A DNA stretch of 35,518 nucleotides from Peterkaempfera griseoplana (GCF_001418575.1 NZ_LIQR01000016.1:1-35518), one strand, 5' to 3'; counted from the stretch's first letter, positions 24,518 through 32,656 are shown. Made by a program: numbers and translations. The notes: a model not told the origin generated them from the letters alone.

Positions 24518-25546
24518 GTGGACTACCGCACCCTGGGCCGGACCGGTATCAAGGTCAGCCCCTACTGCCTCGGCGCGATGATGTTCGGCGCCGTCGGCAA
24601 CCCGGACCACGACGAGTCCGTCCGCATCATCCACCGGGCGCTCGACGCGGGCATCAACTTCGTCGACACCGCCGACGCCTACTCACGCGGCGAGTCCGAG
24701 GAGATCGTCGGCAAGGCCCTGAAGGGCCGCCGCGACAACGTCGTCCTCGCCACCAAGGCGCACCTGCCGATGGGCGACGACCCCAACCAGCAGGGGAACT
24801 CCCGGCGGTGGCTCACCCGGGCGCTGGAGGACTCACTGCGCAGGCTCGGGACCGACCACGTCGACCTGTTCCAGGTCCACCGGCCCGCACCCGACACCGA
24901 CGTCGAGGAGACCCTCTCCGCCCTCACCGACCTGGTACGCGCCGGAAAGGTCCGGGCCGTCGGCAGCTCCACCTTCCCCGCCTCCGAGATCGTCGAGGCG
25001 CAGTGGGTCGCCGAACGGCGCGGCCTGGTGCGGTTCCGCACCGAGCAGCCGCCGTACTCGATCCTCACCCGCGGCATCGAGCGCGAGGTGCTGCCCGTCT
25101 GCGAGCGGTACGGCATGGGGACGCTGGTGTGGAGCCCGCTCGCGGGCGGCCTGCTCACCGGCCGCTACCGCAGGGACCGGCAGGCCGACACCCACCGCTC
25201 CGCCTTCGGCTTCCGCCACCTGCGCGACGAGCGCCGGCTCGACGCCGTGGAGCAGCTCCTCCTCCTCGCCGACAAGGCCGGGATCCCGCTGACGCACCTC
25301 GCCATGGCCTTCGCCGTCGCCCACCCGGGCGTGACCTCCGCGATCATCGGGCCGCGCACCATGGACCACCTCGACGACCTCCTCGCCGGCGCCCAGGTCT
25401 CCCTGACCGACGACATCCTCGACGAGATCGACGCCATCGTGCCGCCGGGCACCGACATCGGGACGCTGGACATGGCCTACGACCCGCCCGCCGTCAGGCA
25501 CCCCGCGCTGCGCCGCCGCCCCGCCGGCGAACGCTCCGCCGCCTGA
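24518..25546 (+). CDS. Aldo/keto reductase under TetR control
   Basis: 342 residues. The sequence begins VDYRTLGRTGIKVSPYCLGA, the usual N-terminus of AKR11/12-like enzymes. The catalytic tetrad is Asp50 and Tyr55 (VDTADAY), Lys80 (LATKAH) and His121 (FQVHRP). The C-terminal cofactor loop is AIIGPRTMDHLDDLLAGA. It should reduce aldehydes or ketones with NADPH; the exact substrate is unknown. The GTG at 24518 follows GAGGAG with short spacing; an ATG at 24506 lacks a ribosome site, so the GTG is favoured. It diverges from the TetR gene, with palindromes between, suggesting substrate-induced derepression. It is convergent with the MFS exporter gene. Confidence 0.9.
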   Translation: MDYRTLGRTGIKVSPYCLGAMMFGAVGNPDHDESVRIIHRALDAGINFVDTADAYSRGESEEIVGKALKGRRDNVVLATKAHLPMGDDPNQQGNSRRWLTRALEDSLRRLGTDHVDLFQVHRPAPDTDVEETLSALTDLVRAGKVRAVGSSTFPASEIVEAQWVAERRGLVRFRTEQPPYSILTRGIEREVLPVCERYGMGTLVWSPLAGGLLTGRYRRDRQADTHRSAFGFRHLRDERRLDAVEQLLLLADKAGIPLTHLAMAFAVAHPGVTSAIIGPRTMDHLDDLLAGAQVSLTDDILDEIDAIVPPGTDIGTLDMAYDPPAVRHPALRRRPAGERSAA

Positions 25547-25562
25547 CCCCGGCGCCCCGGGG
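25547..25562. terminator. Hairpin between convergent genes
   Basis: CCCCGG-CGCC-CCGGGG begins on the first base after the aldo/keto reductase stop, in a 48-bp convergent gap. Likely bidirectional. Confidence 0.5.
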
Positions 25563-25594
25563 GACCGCGGTGCGCCGGGACGCCCGGCCGGGGG

Positions 25595-26995
25595 TCATCC
25601 GGCGCCCCCGCCGGCGCGGCGGACCACCGCGACCCGCGCGGCGCAGGCCGCCGCGACCAGCAGCAGGACGGCGAGCGCGACGGCCACCCGCAGCAGTCCC
25701 TCCGCCGACGAAGGCGCCGCGAAGTAGACGCTCCCCAGGCCCGCGACCGCGGTCACCTCGGCGAGCACCGGGCCGGTGGAGTTGAGCGCCGAGACCGCGG
25801 ACGCGTATCGCGGCTCCACCAGCGAGCTGATCTGCGCGATCAGCGGGCTGTAACCGGCGGCGTGTCCGGCCCCGGCCAGCATCAGCAGCGGCAGGGTGCC
25901 CATCGGATGCCACTGGTCACGGTGGAGGACCACCAGCAGGGTGGTCCCGGCCGCGAAGGCGAGGGGACCCGCGACCGGCAGCGCCGACCGCAGCCGCCGC
26001 GGACAGCGGTGCCACGACAGGCCGACCAGTCCGAAGCCGAGGGTGTACGGGACGAAGGCCAGCCCGGCCGCGAGCGGCGAGAGGCCCAGCGCGGACTGCA
26101 GATGCAGGGTCAGGGTGAGCAGCAGGGCCGCGTAGCAGCCCATCACGATCCAGCAGGCCGCCAGTCCCGGCTTCACCCCGGCCGGCCGCAGCACCGCCGG
26201 ATCGAGCAGCGGGTGCGGCGTCCTGGTCTCATGGCGGACGAACAGGGCCAGCAGTACGGCGCCGCACCCCAGCGACGGCCACGCCCAGGCGGGCCAGCCC
26301 CGGTCGGGCCCGAGGACCAGAGGAACGACGAGCGCCACCATCGCGGCGGTCAGCACGGCGACACCGGCCAGGTCCAGCGGGCCCCGCCCGCCGACGGGGC
26401 GCCCACGGGGAAGGACCCGCGGGGCGACCGCCAGCACCGCGGCGCCGATCGGGACGTTGACCAGGAAGACGGGCCGCCAGGAGAGGCCCAGCAGGTCGGC
26501 GCCGGCCACCGTCCCCCCGACGACCTGCCCCAGAGCCACCCCCAGGGCCAGCACCACGCTGTACCACCCGATGGCCCGACGCCGCGCCGCGCCGTCCCAG
26601 CGCAGCTGGATCAGCGCGAAGACCTGCGGTGTGAGCAGCGCCGCCCCGACGGCCTGGGCGACCCGGGTGACCACCAGCGCGGCAGCGCCGGGGGCCAGCC
26701 CGCACAGCAGTGAGGCGACGGTGAACCAGGCCAGCCCGGCCAGGAAGACGCGCCGGTGCCCCAGCAGGTCGCCGAGGCGGGCGCAGGTGACCAGCAGCAC
26801 TCCGGTGGTCAGCAGGTAGCCGGAGACGACCAGTTGGACGGCGGCGCCGCCGGCGTGCAGGTCCGCGCGGATGGTCTGCGCCGCCACCGACACGATCGAG
26901 CCGTCCATGGAGGCCATGACCTGGCCGGTGAGCAGCACCGCCAGCACCGGGCCGAGGCGGGTGGCCGTGACCGGCCGGGCAGTGTGGGTGAGCAT
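25595..26995 (-). CDS. MFS transporter, DHA2-type (14 helices), drug exporter-like
   Basis: 466 residues, almost entirely hydrophobic helices. The first helix carries LLTGQVMASMDGSIVSVAAQ, equivalent to motif D1 (LDxTIVNVALP) of the DHA2 family. The loop-2 motif is GRL-like (CARLGDLLGHRRVFLAG), and antiporter motif C is in helix 5 (VVLALGVALGQVVGGTV). The loop WRPVFLVNVPIGA matches the WRWIFLINVPIG signature of DHA2 exporters. It probably exports a small toxic molecule with proton antiport. The ATG at 26995 has only a weak ribosome site. It diverges from an AraC-family regulator with 83 bp between start codons, so that regulator probably controls it. Confidence 0.92.
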   Translation of the reverse strand: MLTHTARPVTATRLGPVLAVLLTGQVMASMDGSIVSVAAQTIRADLHAGGAAVQLVVSGYLLTTGVLLVTCARLGDLLGHRRVFLAGLAWFTVASLLCGLAPGAAALVVTRVAQAVGAALLTPQVFALIQLRWDGAARRRAIGWYSVVLALGVALGQVVGGTVAGADLLGLSWRPVFLVNVPIGAAVLAVAPRVLPRGRPVGGRGPLDLAGVAVLTAAMVALVVPLVLGPDRGWPAWAWPSLGCGAVLLALFVRHETRTPHPLLDPAVLRPAGVKPGLAACWIVMGCYAALLLTLTLHLQSALGLSPLAAGLAFVPYTLGFGLVGLSWHRCPRRLRSALPVAGPLAFAAGTTLLVVLHRDQWHPMGTLPLLMLAGAGHAAGYSPLIAQISSLVEPRYASAVSALNSTGPVLAEVTAVAGLGSVYFAAPSSAEGLLRVAVALAVLLLVAAACAARVAVVRRAGGGAG

Positions 26996-27065
26996 GCCCG
27001 AAGGATCGGTCCGGCGCCCGGCCGCGGTCTTGAAGAAATATGCGGATCGCCGAGCCCGTGGTGCC

Positions 27066-27071
27066 TACAGT
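27066..27071 (+). promoter_or_regulatory. -10 box for a leaderless AraC transcript
   Basis: TACAGT (TANNNT pattern) ends 7 bases before the GTG at 27079, the spacing expected if transcription starts at the start codon. No convincing -35 was seen. Confidence 0.5.
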
Positions 27072-27078
27072 CGGAAGC

Positions 27079-27885
27079 GTGCGCACCGCGAGGAAGGTCG
27101 TCGAGAGTTCCGGGGTCGAGATCCGGGCGGTGGAGTGCTCGGACGAGCAGTCCGGCTGGTCCCCGCCCGAACCGGTGTCCGCCGCGCGGATCGTCCTGGT
27201 CCGCCGGGGGAGGTTCCGGCTCGACTGCGACGGCCGGCGGGTGACCGTCGAGCCCGCCGGCGGCTATCTGCACCGGCCCGGCGAGGTGGTGCGCTTCGCC
27301 CACCCCGCGGGGGGCGACCTGTGCACCTCGGTCACCGTCGCCGGCGGAGTGCTGACCGACGGGCTGGAGGCCGCCCGCTCTCCCTCCGTCCGGGTGGACG
27401 CGCGTCTTGAACTGGCCCATCGGATGCTGCTGCGCACCGGAGCCGATCCGGACTTCGGCGCCGTGGAGGCCGTTCTGGAGCTGCTGCGGCTGGCGCTGCG
27501 CAGCGAGCCCGACGACCTGCCCGCGCCCGGCCGGGCCGAACTCGCCCATCGGGCACAGGAGCTGATCCTCGACCAGGAGTCTTCCGGGACCGGACTGGTG
27601 GAGCTCGCCCGGCTGCTGGAGTCCTCACCGTCCCACCTGAGCCGGACCTTCCGTCACCATGTGGGCATGTCGTTGAGCCGCTACCGCAACCGGGTGCGGA
27701 TCAGCCGGGCGCTGCTCCGCATCGACCAGGGCGAGACCGACCTCGCCGCGCTGGCGGCCGCTCTGGGCTTCAGCGACCAGGCGCACTTCACCAGGGTCAT
27801 GCACCGGGAACTGGGCCGTACTCCCGGCCGGGTCCGCGCCCTCCTGGGCCCCGCACCGGCGGGTGACGGCAGCGGCCGCGACTGA
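27079..27885 (+). CDS. AraC-family transcriptional regulator
   Basis: 268 residues. The N-terminal cupin-like ligand domain (about 20-100) includes IVLVRRGRFRLDCDGRRVTV and PGEVVRFAHPAGGDLC. The C-terminal AraC/XylS domain (about 165-255) has GLVELARLLESSPSHLSRTF as the first helix-turn-helix and ALAAALGFSDQAHFTRVMHR as the second, ending ELGRTPGRVRALLG. The GTG at 27079 is chosen because a -10 box sits 7 bases upstream, indicating a leaderless message; an ATG at 27040 would place the -10 box inside the gene. It diverges from the DHA2 exporter and probably activates it when a substrate is bound. It is convergent with the HbpS-like gene. Confidence 0.88.
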   Translation: MRTARKVVESSGVEIRAVECSDEQSGWSPPEPVSAARIVLVRRGRFRLDCDGRRVTVEPAGGYLHRPGEVVRFAHPAGGDLCTSVTVAGGVLTDGLEAARSPSVRVDARLELAHRMLLRTGADPDFGAVEAVLELLRLALRSEPDDLPAPGRAELAHRAQELILDQESSGTGLVELARLLESSPSHLSRTFRHHVGMSLSRYRNRVRISRALLRIDQGETDLAALAAALGFSDQAHFTRVMHRELGRTPGRVRALLGPAPAGDGSGRD

Positions 27886-27901
27886 TCGCGCGGCAAACGT
27901 G

Positions 27902-27927
27902 GTGAGCCTCACCGCCCTCGGGCTCAC
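27902..27927. terminator. Bidirectional terminator hairpin
   Basis: GTGAGCC (27902-27908) and GGCTCAC (27921-27927) form a 7-bp stem with a 12-nt loop in the 43-bp gap between convergent AraC and HbpS-like genes. Confidence 0.5.
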
Positions 27928-27928
27928 A

Positions 27929-28354
27929 TCATGACGCTGGAACGGCAGCCGTGGACAGGAGACCGAGCCCGACATCGGCGCACTGGTCGTCCTGTTCGAA
28001 CGTCCCTCCGGCGACGGCGATCGCACCCACGACGACACCGTCACGCCGGATCAGCCGTGCGGCCAAGCCGGCCACGATGGGCGCTCCCGCCACATCGATG
28101 ATCTGCGCGAACACCGCCGGGTACGCCTGCTGCAGACCCATCAGGTCACCGCCGTCGCGGTGAAACAGCGCGACACCGGATGCCTTCGCCGGGGCGATAC
28201 GGGCCGACATCGGAGACGCACCGTCCATGCGATCGAGAACCTGCAGGTGCCCGCCACCGTCGACGATGGCGATCGTGACCGTCGCGCCGAGTCCGGCGGC
28301 GTGTTCGCGCACGCGGTCGCTGGCGGCCCGAGCCTCATCCAACGTGAGTAACAT
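27929..28354 (-). CDS. GlcG/HbpS-family protein (DUF336), with a TTA codon
   Basis: 141 residues. The family pattern is clear: VTIAIVDGGGHLQVLDRMDG, SARIAPAKASGVALF, and the glycine-rich end VVVGAIAVAGGTFEQDDQCA. Relatives include HbpS, an extracellular haem-binding sensor partner in Streptomyces, and GlcG of glycolate loci. This copy has no signal peptide, so it is likely cytoplasmic. Function is otherwise open: haem or small-ligand binding is a family inference. The ATG at 28354 has GGTGGA upstream; an in-frame TTG at 28369 is possible but unneeded. Codon 2 is TTA, the rare leucine codon read by the bldA tRNA in Streptomyces, so translation may depend on development. It diverges from a MarR gene across three operator-like repeats. 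Confidence 0.85.
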   Translation of the reverse strand: MLLTLDEARAASDRVREHAAGLGATVTIAIVDGGGHLQVLDRMDGASPMSARIAPAKASGVALFHRDGGDLMGLQQAYPAVFAQIIDVAGAPIVAGLAARLIRRDGVVVGAIAVAGGTFEQDDQCADVGLGLLSTAAVPAS

Positions 28355-28373
28355 CGCTTCCACCTTCAATCTC

Positions 28374-28430
28374 TTGGATCGACCAACCTTGGACGGACCC
28401 AGGGTACGCCGGATTCATGGGACGGACCAA
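28374..28430. promoter_or_regulatory. Three TTGG-N5-CCAA-type MarR operators
   Basis: TTGG-ATCGA-CCAA (28374-28386, perfect), TTGG-ACGGA-CCCA (28389-28401, one mismatch) and TGGG-ACGGA-CCAA (28418-28430, one mismatch). Centres are 15 and 29 bp apart. The third sits just upstream of the MarR -10 box (TAGGCT, 28440-28445). They lie between the HbpS-like and MarR genes and share their core with the operators at 4193-4238. Confidence 0.7.
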
Positions 28431-28451
28431 GGGATCGGCTAGGCTTCGCGC

Positions 28452-28946
28452 ATGCAGATGGACGAGGCGCCAACCCGTTTGCGCTGCAAACCGAGCTGGC
28501 TGATCAACAAGGTCTCCACGCGGGCGCATCGACTCATCGGAGAAACGATGGCCGCTGCCGGCGGACACGCCTATCACTTCGCCATCCTCGCGGCGCTGGA
28601 CGAGTTCGGACCGGACAGCCAGGCGCAGATCGGCCAGCGGTGCGGAATCGACCAGAGCGACATGCACGCGATGCTCAACACCCTGGTGGAACAGGGTCAC
28701 GTCGCGCGCACCCCGGACCCCGCCGACCGGCGCCGCAACCTGATCACCCTGACCACCGCCGGGCGGCGCCGCCTCCAGGAACTGGACAGGACGCTCACCG
28801 AGGTCCAACACGACATCCTGGACGCCCTGTCGGCCACCGAGCGCGAGACGCTCACCGCGCTGCTCACCCGCATCCTCGACCAGATCCCCGCGCCGGACCG
28901 ACCCGCCGCCCCATCGGACCTCACACCGACCACACGCGAGCGATGA
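28452..28946 (+). CDS. MarR-family transcriptional regulator
   Basis: 164 residues. Winged-helix core: SQAQIGQRCGIDQSDMHAML as helix-turn-helix and TPDPADRRRNLITLTTAGRR as the wing, flanked by dimerisation helices. The wing is close to that of the MarR protein at 3.7 kb (TPDPADRRKN). The ATG at 28452 is preceded by TAGGCT with 6 bases between, suggesting a leaderless transcript; a second ATG two codons on is possible. No ribosome site is visible. It diverges from the HbpS-like gene and probably represses both through the repeats between them. The ligand is unknown; oxidised phenolics or haem-related stress would be guesses. It is convergent with the large NB-ARC gene. Confidence 0.9.
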   Translation: MQMDEAPTRLRCKPSWLINKVSTRAHRLIGETMAAAGGHAYHFAILAALDEFGPDSQAQIGQRCGIDQSDMHAMLNTLVEQGHVARTPDPADRRRNLITLTTAGRRRLQELDRTLTEVQHDILDALSATERETLTALLTRILDQIPAPDRPAAPSDLTPTTRER

Positions 28947-29038
28947 CACGGCCGGCCCCGACCGGGAACTGAGCCGCCACCGCGTGCAACGCCGGTGGGC
29001 CCCACCCCTCCCGTGCGGTCGGCCGCCGCCGGGACGGG

Positions 29039-31696
29039 TCAGTCGACGGCGGCGCTCTCCAGGGCGGTCAGTCGCTCGGCCGCCTCGGCGGTCGCCGGGG
29101 ACTCCAGCCGCCGGTACACGGCGACGGCCTGCCGGATCTCGGCCAGGGCCGTCGCACGGTCGCCGAGGGCGAGGGCGCAGCAAGCGGCGCCGTCCAGGGC
29201 CCTGGCCTCGTCCAGCGGATTGCGGGCGCGCCGTGCGAGCAGCAGGGCCTGCCGGTAGAGCGGGAGCGCCGCCCGGGGGCCCTCGGTCGTGACGGTCAGG
29301 GTGCCCAGTTCGAGGAGTGTGCCGGTCTCCCCGGGGCGGCTGCCGAGGTCGCGGTAGATCGCCAGCGCCTGCCCGTACAGATCAGCGGCGGCCCGGTGGT
29401 CGCCGAGCGCCTGGCGGGCACGGCCCAGACCGCGCAGCGAGTCGGCCTCTCCGTGGCGGCTGCCGACCTCCCGGCAGGCGTCCAGCGACCGCTGGTGGAG
29501 GTCGGCCGCGCCGCGGTGGTCGCCGAGGGCGTGGCGCACCCGGCCCAGGCCGCGCAGGGCGTTGGCGAGCCCCTGGGCGCTGCCCAGCTCCTGATAGATC
29601 GTCAGGGCCTGTCCGTAGAGCTCCCCCGCGCTGCCGCGGTCCCCTCTCTCGTCCAGTACGAAGGCCAGGTCGTGCAGCGCCGCGGCCTCGCCGCGGCGGT
29701 CGCCCAGGGTGCGGTAGAGGGCGACGACCTGCCGGGTCAGGTCGGCGGCTGCGGAGGAGTCGCCGGAGGAGTGCCGGGTCCGCCCGAGGTCGCAGAGCGT
29801 ACGGGCCTCGCCGAGGTGGTCGCCGAGGTCCCGGAAGATCTCCAGGGCGCGCTCGTGCAGATGCCCCGCCTCCTGGGTCTCCCCGGTCAGCAACCGGATC
29901 CGGCCGAGTTCATGGAGGTCGTTGGCCTGGCCGTGGCGGTCGCCCAGTTCCTGGTGGATCAGCAGCGCCTGCTCGTACAGGTGCGCCGCGGCCCGGTAGT
30001 CGCCGGTCGCATGCCGCACCCGGCCCAGGTCGCACAGGGCGTCCGCCTCGCCGAGGCGGTCACCGCTGCGCGCCGCGGTGGTCGCCGCCGACTGGTGCAG
30101 GGAGGCGGCCTGCGCCCAGCGGCCGTCCAGCAGCAGGAAGGCCGCCAGGTCCATGGAGAGGGCCACGGTGAGCGAGGGGTGGGCCGCCGCCGCGGGATGC
30201 GCGAGGAAGGCGAGGACGTTCTGGTGCTCGGTCCGCATCCACGCCAGGGCACCCCCACGGTCGGTCAGCGCGGGCACCGCCACGGGCTCCCCTGAGGTCG
30301 CGGACCGGCCGGGGCGGGTACGGCGGGCCAGGTGCTGGTTGGCCCGCGCGGCGGTGTACCGGTAGTAGTCGGCGAGCCTCCGCAGCGGCTCGTCATGCTC
30401 CGCCCCACCATCCTGACGGCCGGTCATGGTTCGTGCGTAGAGCCCGATGAGGTCGTGGAACCGGTAGCGGCCGGGGTCGCGCTGGACGAGCAGATTGTGG
30501 TCGAGCAGCGTCTCCAGGAGCCGTTCCGCCGTGAGGTGGTCGGTGCCGAGCAGGTTCCCGGCCGTGTAGGCGTCGAAGTCCTGGCCGGGGAAGCGGCCCA
30601 GCCGGCGGAAGAGGTCCTGCTCCTGCCCGGACAGGGCCGCGAAGGAGGTGCCGAAGGCGGCGGCCAGGCTGCGGTCCTCGTCCATGAGGTGACCCAGCCG
30701 CCGGTGCTCGTCACGCAGCTGCTCGACGAGGCTCTCCACCCGCAGACTGCGGCTGTGCCGCAGCCTGGCCGCGGCGATCCGGATCGCCAGCGGCAGGTGG
30801 CCGCACAGGCCCACCAGCTCGGCGGCGGCCGGGTCACCGGCGGCGATGCGGCCGGCCCCGGCGCCCTCCCGGAGCAGGGCGACGGCGTCCGGTACGGGCA
30901 GCACGTCCACAGTGAGGATGTGGGCGTCGTCCAGGCTGGTGAGGCGCTTGCGGCTGGTGATCAGCACCAGGCATCCGGGTGTTCCCAGCAGCAGGGGCCG
31001 CACCTGGGCGGCGCTCGCGGCGTTGTCGAGGACGATCAGGGTGCGGGTGTCGGCCAGTCGTTCCCGGTACAGGGCGGCGCGGGTGCTCAGGTCTCCGGGT
31101 ATCTGCTGGGGCGGGACGCCCAGGGAGCGCAGGAGCCAGTCCAGTGCCTCGTCCGCGGTGAGCGGGGCGGTGCCGGCCGTGTGGCCGTGCAGGTCCACGA
31201 AGAGCTGTCCGTCGGGGAAGTGCGCGCGGGCCCGGTGCGCGGCCCGGACGGCCAGTGCGGACTTGCCGACGCCGCCCATCCCGTTGATCGCCGAGACCAC
31301 CACCATGCCTGCTGCACTTCCCGCGGGTGCTGCCCGGGCCAGCGCCAGGAGCTGGTCGAGCTCCCGGGCCCGTCCGGTGAACAGCCTCGTGTCGTAGGGG
31401 AGTTGGCAGGGCATCCCCGTCCCCCGCGGCCGGTCCTCGGCTGCGGGCACCGCGGCGGTACGCGCCGGGGCCTGGGCGGTGCGGGCAGCGGCGATCAGCT
31501 GTCCACGGCGGTGGGTGTCGAGGTGCAGGGCGTCCGCGAGCCGGGCGACCGAGGACAGCCGCGGCAGGCGCCGTCCCGCCTCCAGCACGCTGATCGAGTG
31601 CGCGGACACCCCGGAACGGTCGGCGAGTTCGTCCTGTGTCCAGCCGGCCAGCAACCGGCAGTCGCGAAGGAGTTCACCGAAGGCGCTGCCAGCCAC
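29039..31696 (-). CDS. XRE/NB-ARC/TPR regulator (AfsR-like STAND protein without SARP domain)
   Basis: 885 residues. The N-terminal XRE helix-turn-helix (about 5-70) has LLAGWTQDELADRSGVSAHS. The NB-ARC/STAND ATPase (about 95-410) has the P-loop INGMGGVGKSALAVRAA (Lys145), Walker B-like TLIVLDNAAS, and GCLVLITSRKRL followed by the CGHLPLAIRIAAARL (GxP) motif. The C-terminal half (about 545-880) contains about eight TPRs of 40 residues (repeating GDHRAAADLYGQALAIYRDL-type units). STAND proteins are ATP-driven switches; in Streptomyces, AfsR-like proteins of this design control secondary metabolism. The GTG at 31696 is preferred to a TTG at 31813 because the housekeeping promoter spans the latter. 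A STAND defence role is possible but no effector domain is present. Confidence 0.88.
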   Translation of the reverse strand: MAGSAFGELLRDCRLLAGWTQDELADRSGVSAHSISVLEAGRRLPRLSSVARLADALHLDTHRRGQLIAAARTAQAPARTAAVPAAEDRPRGTGMPCQLPYDTRLFTGRARELDQLLALARAAPAGSAAGMVVVSAINGMGGVGKSALAVRAAHRARAHFPDGQLFVDLHGHTAGTAPLTADEALDWLLRSLGVPPQQIPGDLSTRAALYRERLADTRTLIVLDNAASAAQVRPLLLGTPGCLVLITSRKRLTSLDDAHILTVDVLPVPDAVALLREGAGAGRIAAGDPAAAELVGLCGHLPLAIRIAAARLRHSRSLRVESLVEQLRDEHRRLGHLMDEDRSLAAAFGTSFAALSGQEQDLFRRLGRFPGQDFDAYTAGNLLGTDHLTAERLLETLLDHNLLVQRDPGRYRFHDLIGLYARTMTGRQDGGAEHDEPLRRLADYYRYTAARANQHLARRTRPGRSATSGEPVAVPALTDRGGALAWMRTEHQNVLAFLAHPAAAAHPSLTVALSMDLAAFLLLDGRWAQAASLHQSAATTAARSGDRLGEADALCDLGRVRHATGDYRAAAHLYEQALLIHQELGDRHGQANDLHELGRIRLLTGETQEAGHLHERALEIFRDLGDHLGEARTLCDLGRTRHSSGDSSAAADLTRQVVALYRTLGDRRGEAAALHDLAFVLDERGDRGSAGELYGQALTIYQELGSAQGLANALRGLGRVRHALGDHRGAADLHQRSLDACREVGSRHGEADSLRGLGRARQALGDHRAAADLYGQALAIYRDLGSRPGETGTLLELGTLTVTTEGPRAALPLYRQALLLARRARNPLDEARALDGAACCALALGDRATALAEIRQAVAVYRRLESPATAEAAERLTALESAAVD

Positions 31697-31785
31697 GTTC
31701 TCCCCTGGGACGCAGTCAGCCGCCGAGGCGGCACAGACCGGGAGGACCGGGTTGCGTCCCGGCGTCTCCCGCTCAACCGCCGTGC

Positions 31786-31813
31786 AAACTACCACCTGGC
31801 GACGCCGCGTCAA
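31786..31813 (-). promoter_or_regulatory. Housekeeping-type promoter of the NB-ARC gene
   Basis: On the minus strand TTGACG (31813-31808) and TAGTTT (31791-31786) have a 16-bp spacer. The -35 box is nearly ideal. Transcription should start near 31779, giving a leader of about 80 nt before the GTG at 31696. Confidence 0.65.
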
Positions 31814-32107
31814 CCTCCGGCTCGGCGACCGGGGACCTGTCGGTTTTCTGCGGATTTCCGTTGGTGTACGACCCCCTGGACGTGCCTCCTTCTCCGGAAC
31901 CCGGCGTGCCCCGGTCCACGGGTGGCCGGAGGTGTGATCGCGGCACCGAGCCGCCGGGGCCGCCCTCCGGACCTGTTCCCCCCGTCGTCCCCAACGGCCC
32001 GTCCTGCCAGGCCCGGTCCGACGGTTCGCGCCCGGGCGCGCTGGACGCCCGGCGGGAGTGACCGAAGGGCCCGGGACCCGGGGCTCCGCGGCCGGTGAGG
32101 GGGAACG
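31814..32107. other. Intergenic stretch upstream of NB-ARC promoter
   Basis: No gene, ribosome site or repeat is convincing here. It lies between the terminator of the small secreted-protein gene and the NB-ARC promoter. Confidence 0.5.
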
Positions 32108-32140
32108 CCGCAGGGGCGCCCTGGGTGGGCGCCCCTGCGG
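32108..32140 (-). terminator. Strong 14-bp stem terminator
   Basis: CCGCAGGGGCGCCC (32108-32121) and GGGCGCCCCTGCGG (32127-32140) form a perfect 14-bp stem with a 5-nt loop. It starts 33 bases past the stop of the secreted-protein gene and has no T-run, as is usual in Streptomyces. Confidence 0.75.
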
Positions 32141-32173
32141 TCTCCGGTCCGACCCCCGTCCGTACCGGAGGTG

Positions 32174-32551
32174 TCAGTAGAGCGAGGTGCAGGCCTGCTG
32201 GCCCACGTTGTAGTAGTCGCTGTGCACGCAGACCTTGTCCTGGTACCCCGGGCCGTCGTAGTAGGGGTTGGGCGTGTAGGGGGTCCACCAGCCGGTGGAG
32301 GCACCCTGGTTGCCGTTGATGTACTGGGTCATCTGCACCCAGCAGCCGGGGTTGTCCACCGCCAGCTGGGCGGTCTGGTACTCGTGCGAGCTGTTGCCGT
32401 AGCCCTCCAGGATGACCTGCTCGACGGTGCAGTTGCCGATGGTCGCCGTCGTGCGGATCCAGGAGGAGGTGGTGGCGGACGCCGGGCCGGCGGCCGCCAG
32501 TGGCACGACGACCAGCCCGAGTGCTCCGGCCGCCACGGCCAGCTTCCTCAT
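32174..32551 (-). CDS. Small secreted protein with four cysteines, function unknown
   Basis: 125 residues. A Sec signal peptide is evident: MRKLAVAAGALGLVVVPLAA then AGPASA, with cleavage predicted after Ala26. The mature 99 residues hold four cysteines (in IGNCTV, NPGCWV, DKVCVH and QQACTS), enough for two disulfides, and many Tyr, Trp and Asn (TGWWTPYTPNPYYDGPGY). No family was recognised. A small secreted protein of this kind could be an inhibitor, a surface protein or a toxin; there is no evidence to choose. The ATG at 32551 follows a GGGGA site; a GTG directly before it is possible. It has its own strong terminator and a region of 11-bp direct repeats 106-138 bp upstream. No immunity or processing gene is adjacent. 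Confidence 0.8.
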   Translation of the reverse strand: MRKLAVAAGALGLVVVPLAAAGPASATTSSWIRTTATIGNCTVEQVILEGYGNSSHEYQTAQLAVDNPGCWVQMTQYINGNQGASTGWWTPYTPNPYYDGPGYQDKVCVHSDYYNVGQQACTSLY

Positions 32552-32656
32552 CACAGCAGTCCCCTTTGTCTCTCAGGGGCGATGGGTTCCCCCTCTGGTC
32601 CCCGGCTCCCGCCCCTGCTCTGCACCACATCCTCTGGGCACGCGGCCGGCGACTCC

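Noticed and set aside
29039-31696. Annotation as a SARP (AfsR/DnrI) activator
   Set aside because: The N-terminus is an XRE helix-turn-helix, not an OmpR-like SARP domain with a bacterial transcriptional activation domain.
29039-31696. STAND antiphage defence gene
   Set aside because: No nuclease, TIR, protease or other effector domain and no defence neighbours; regulator reading is simpler.
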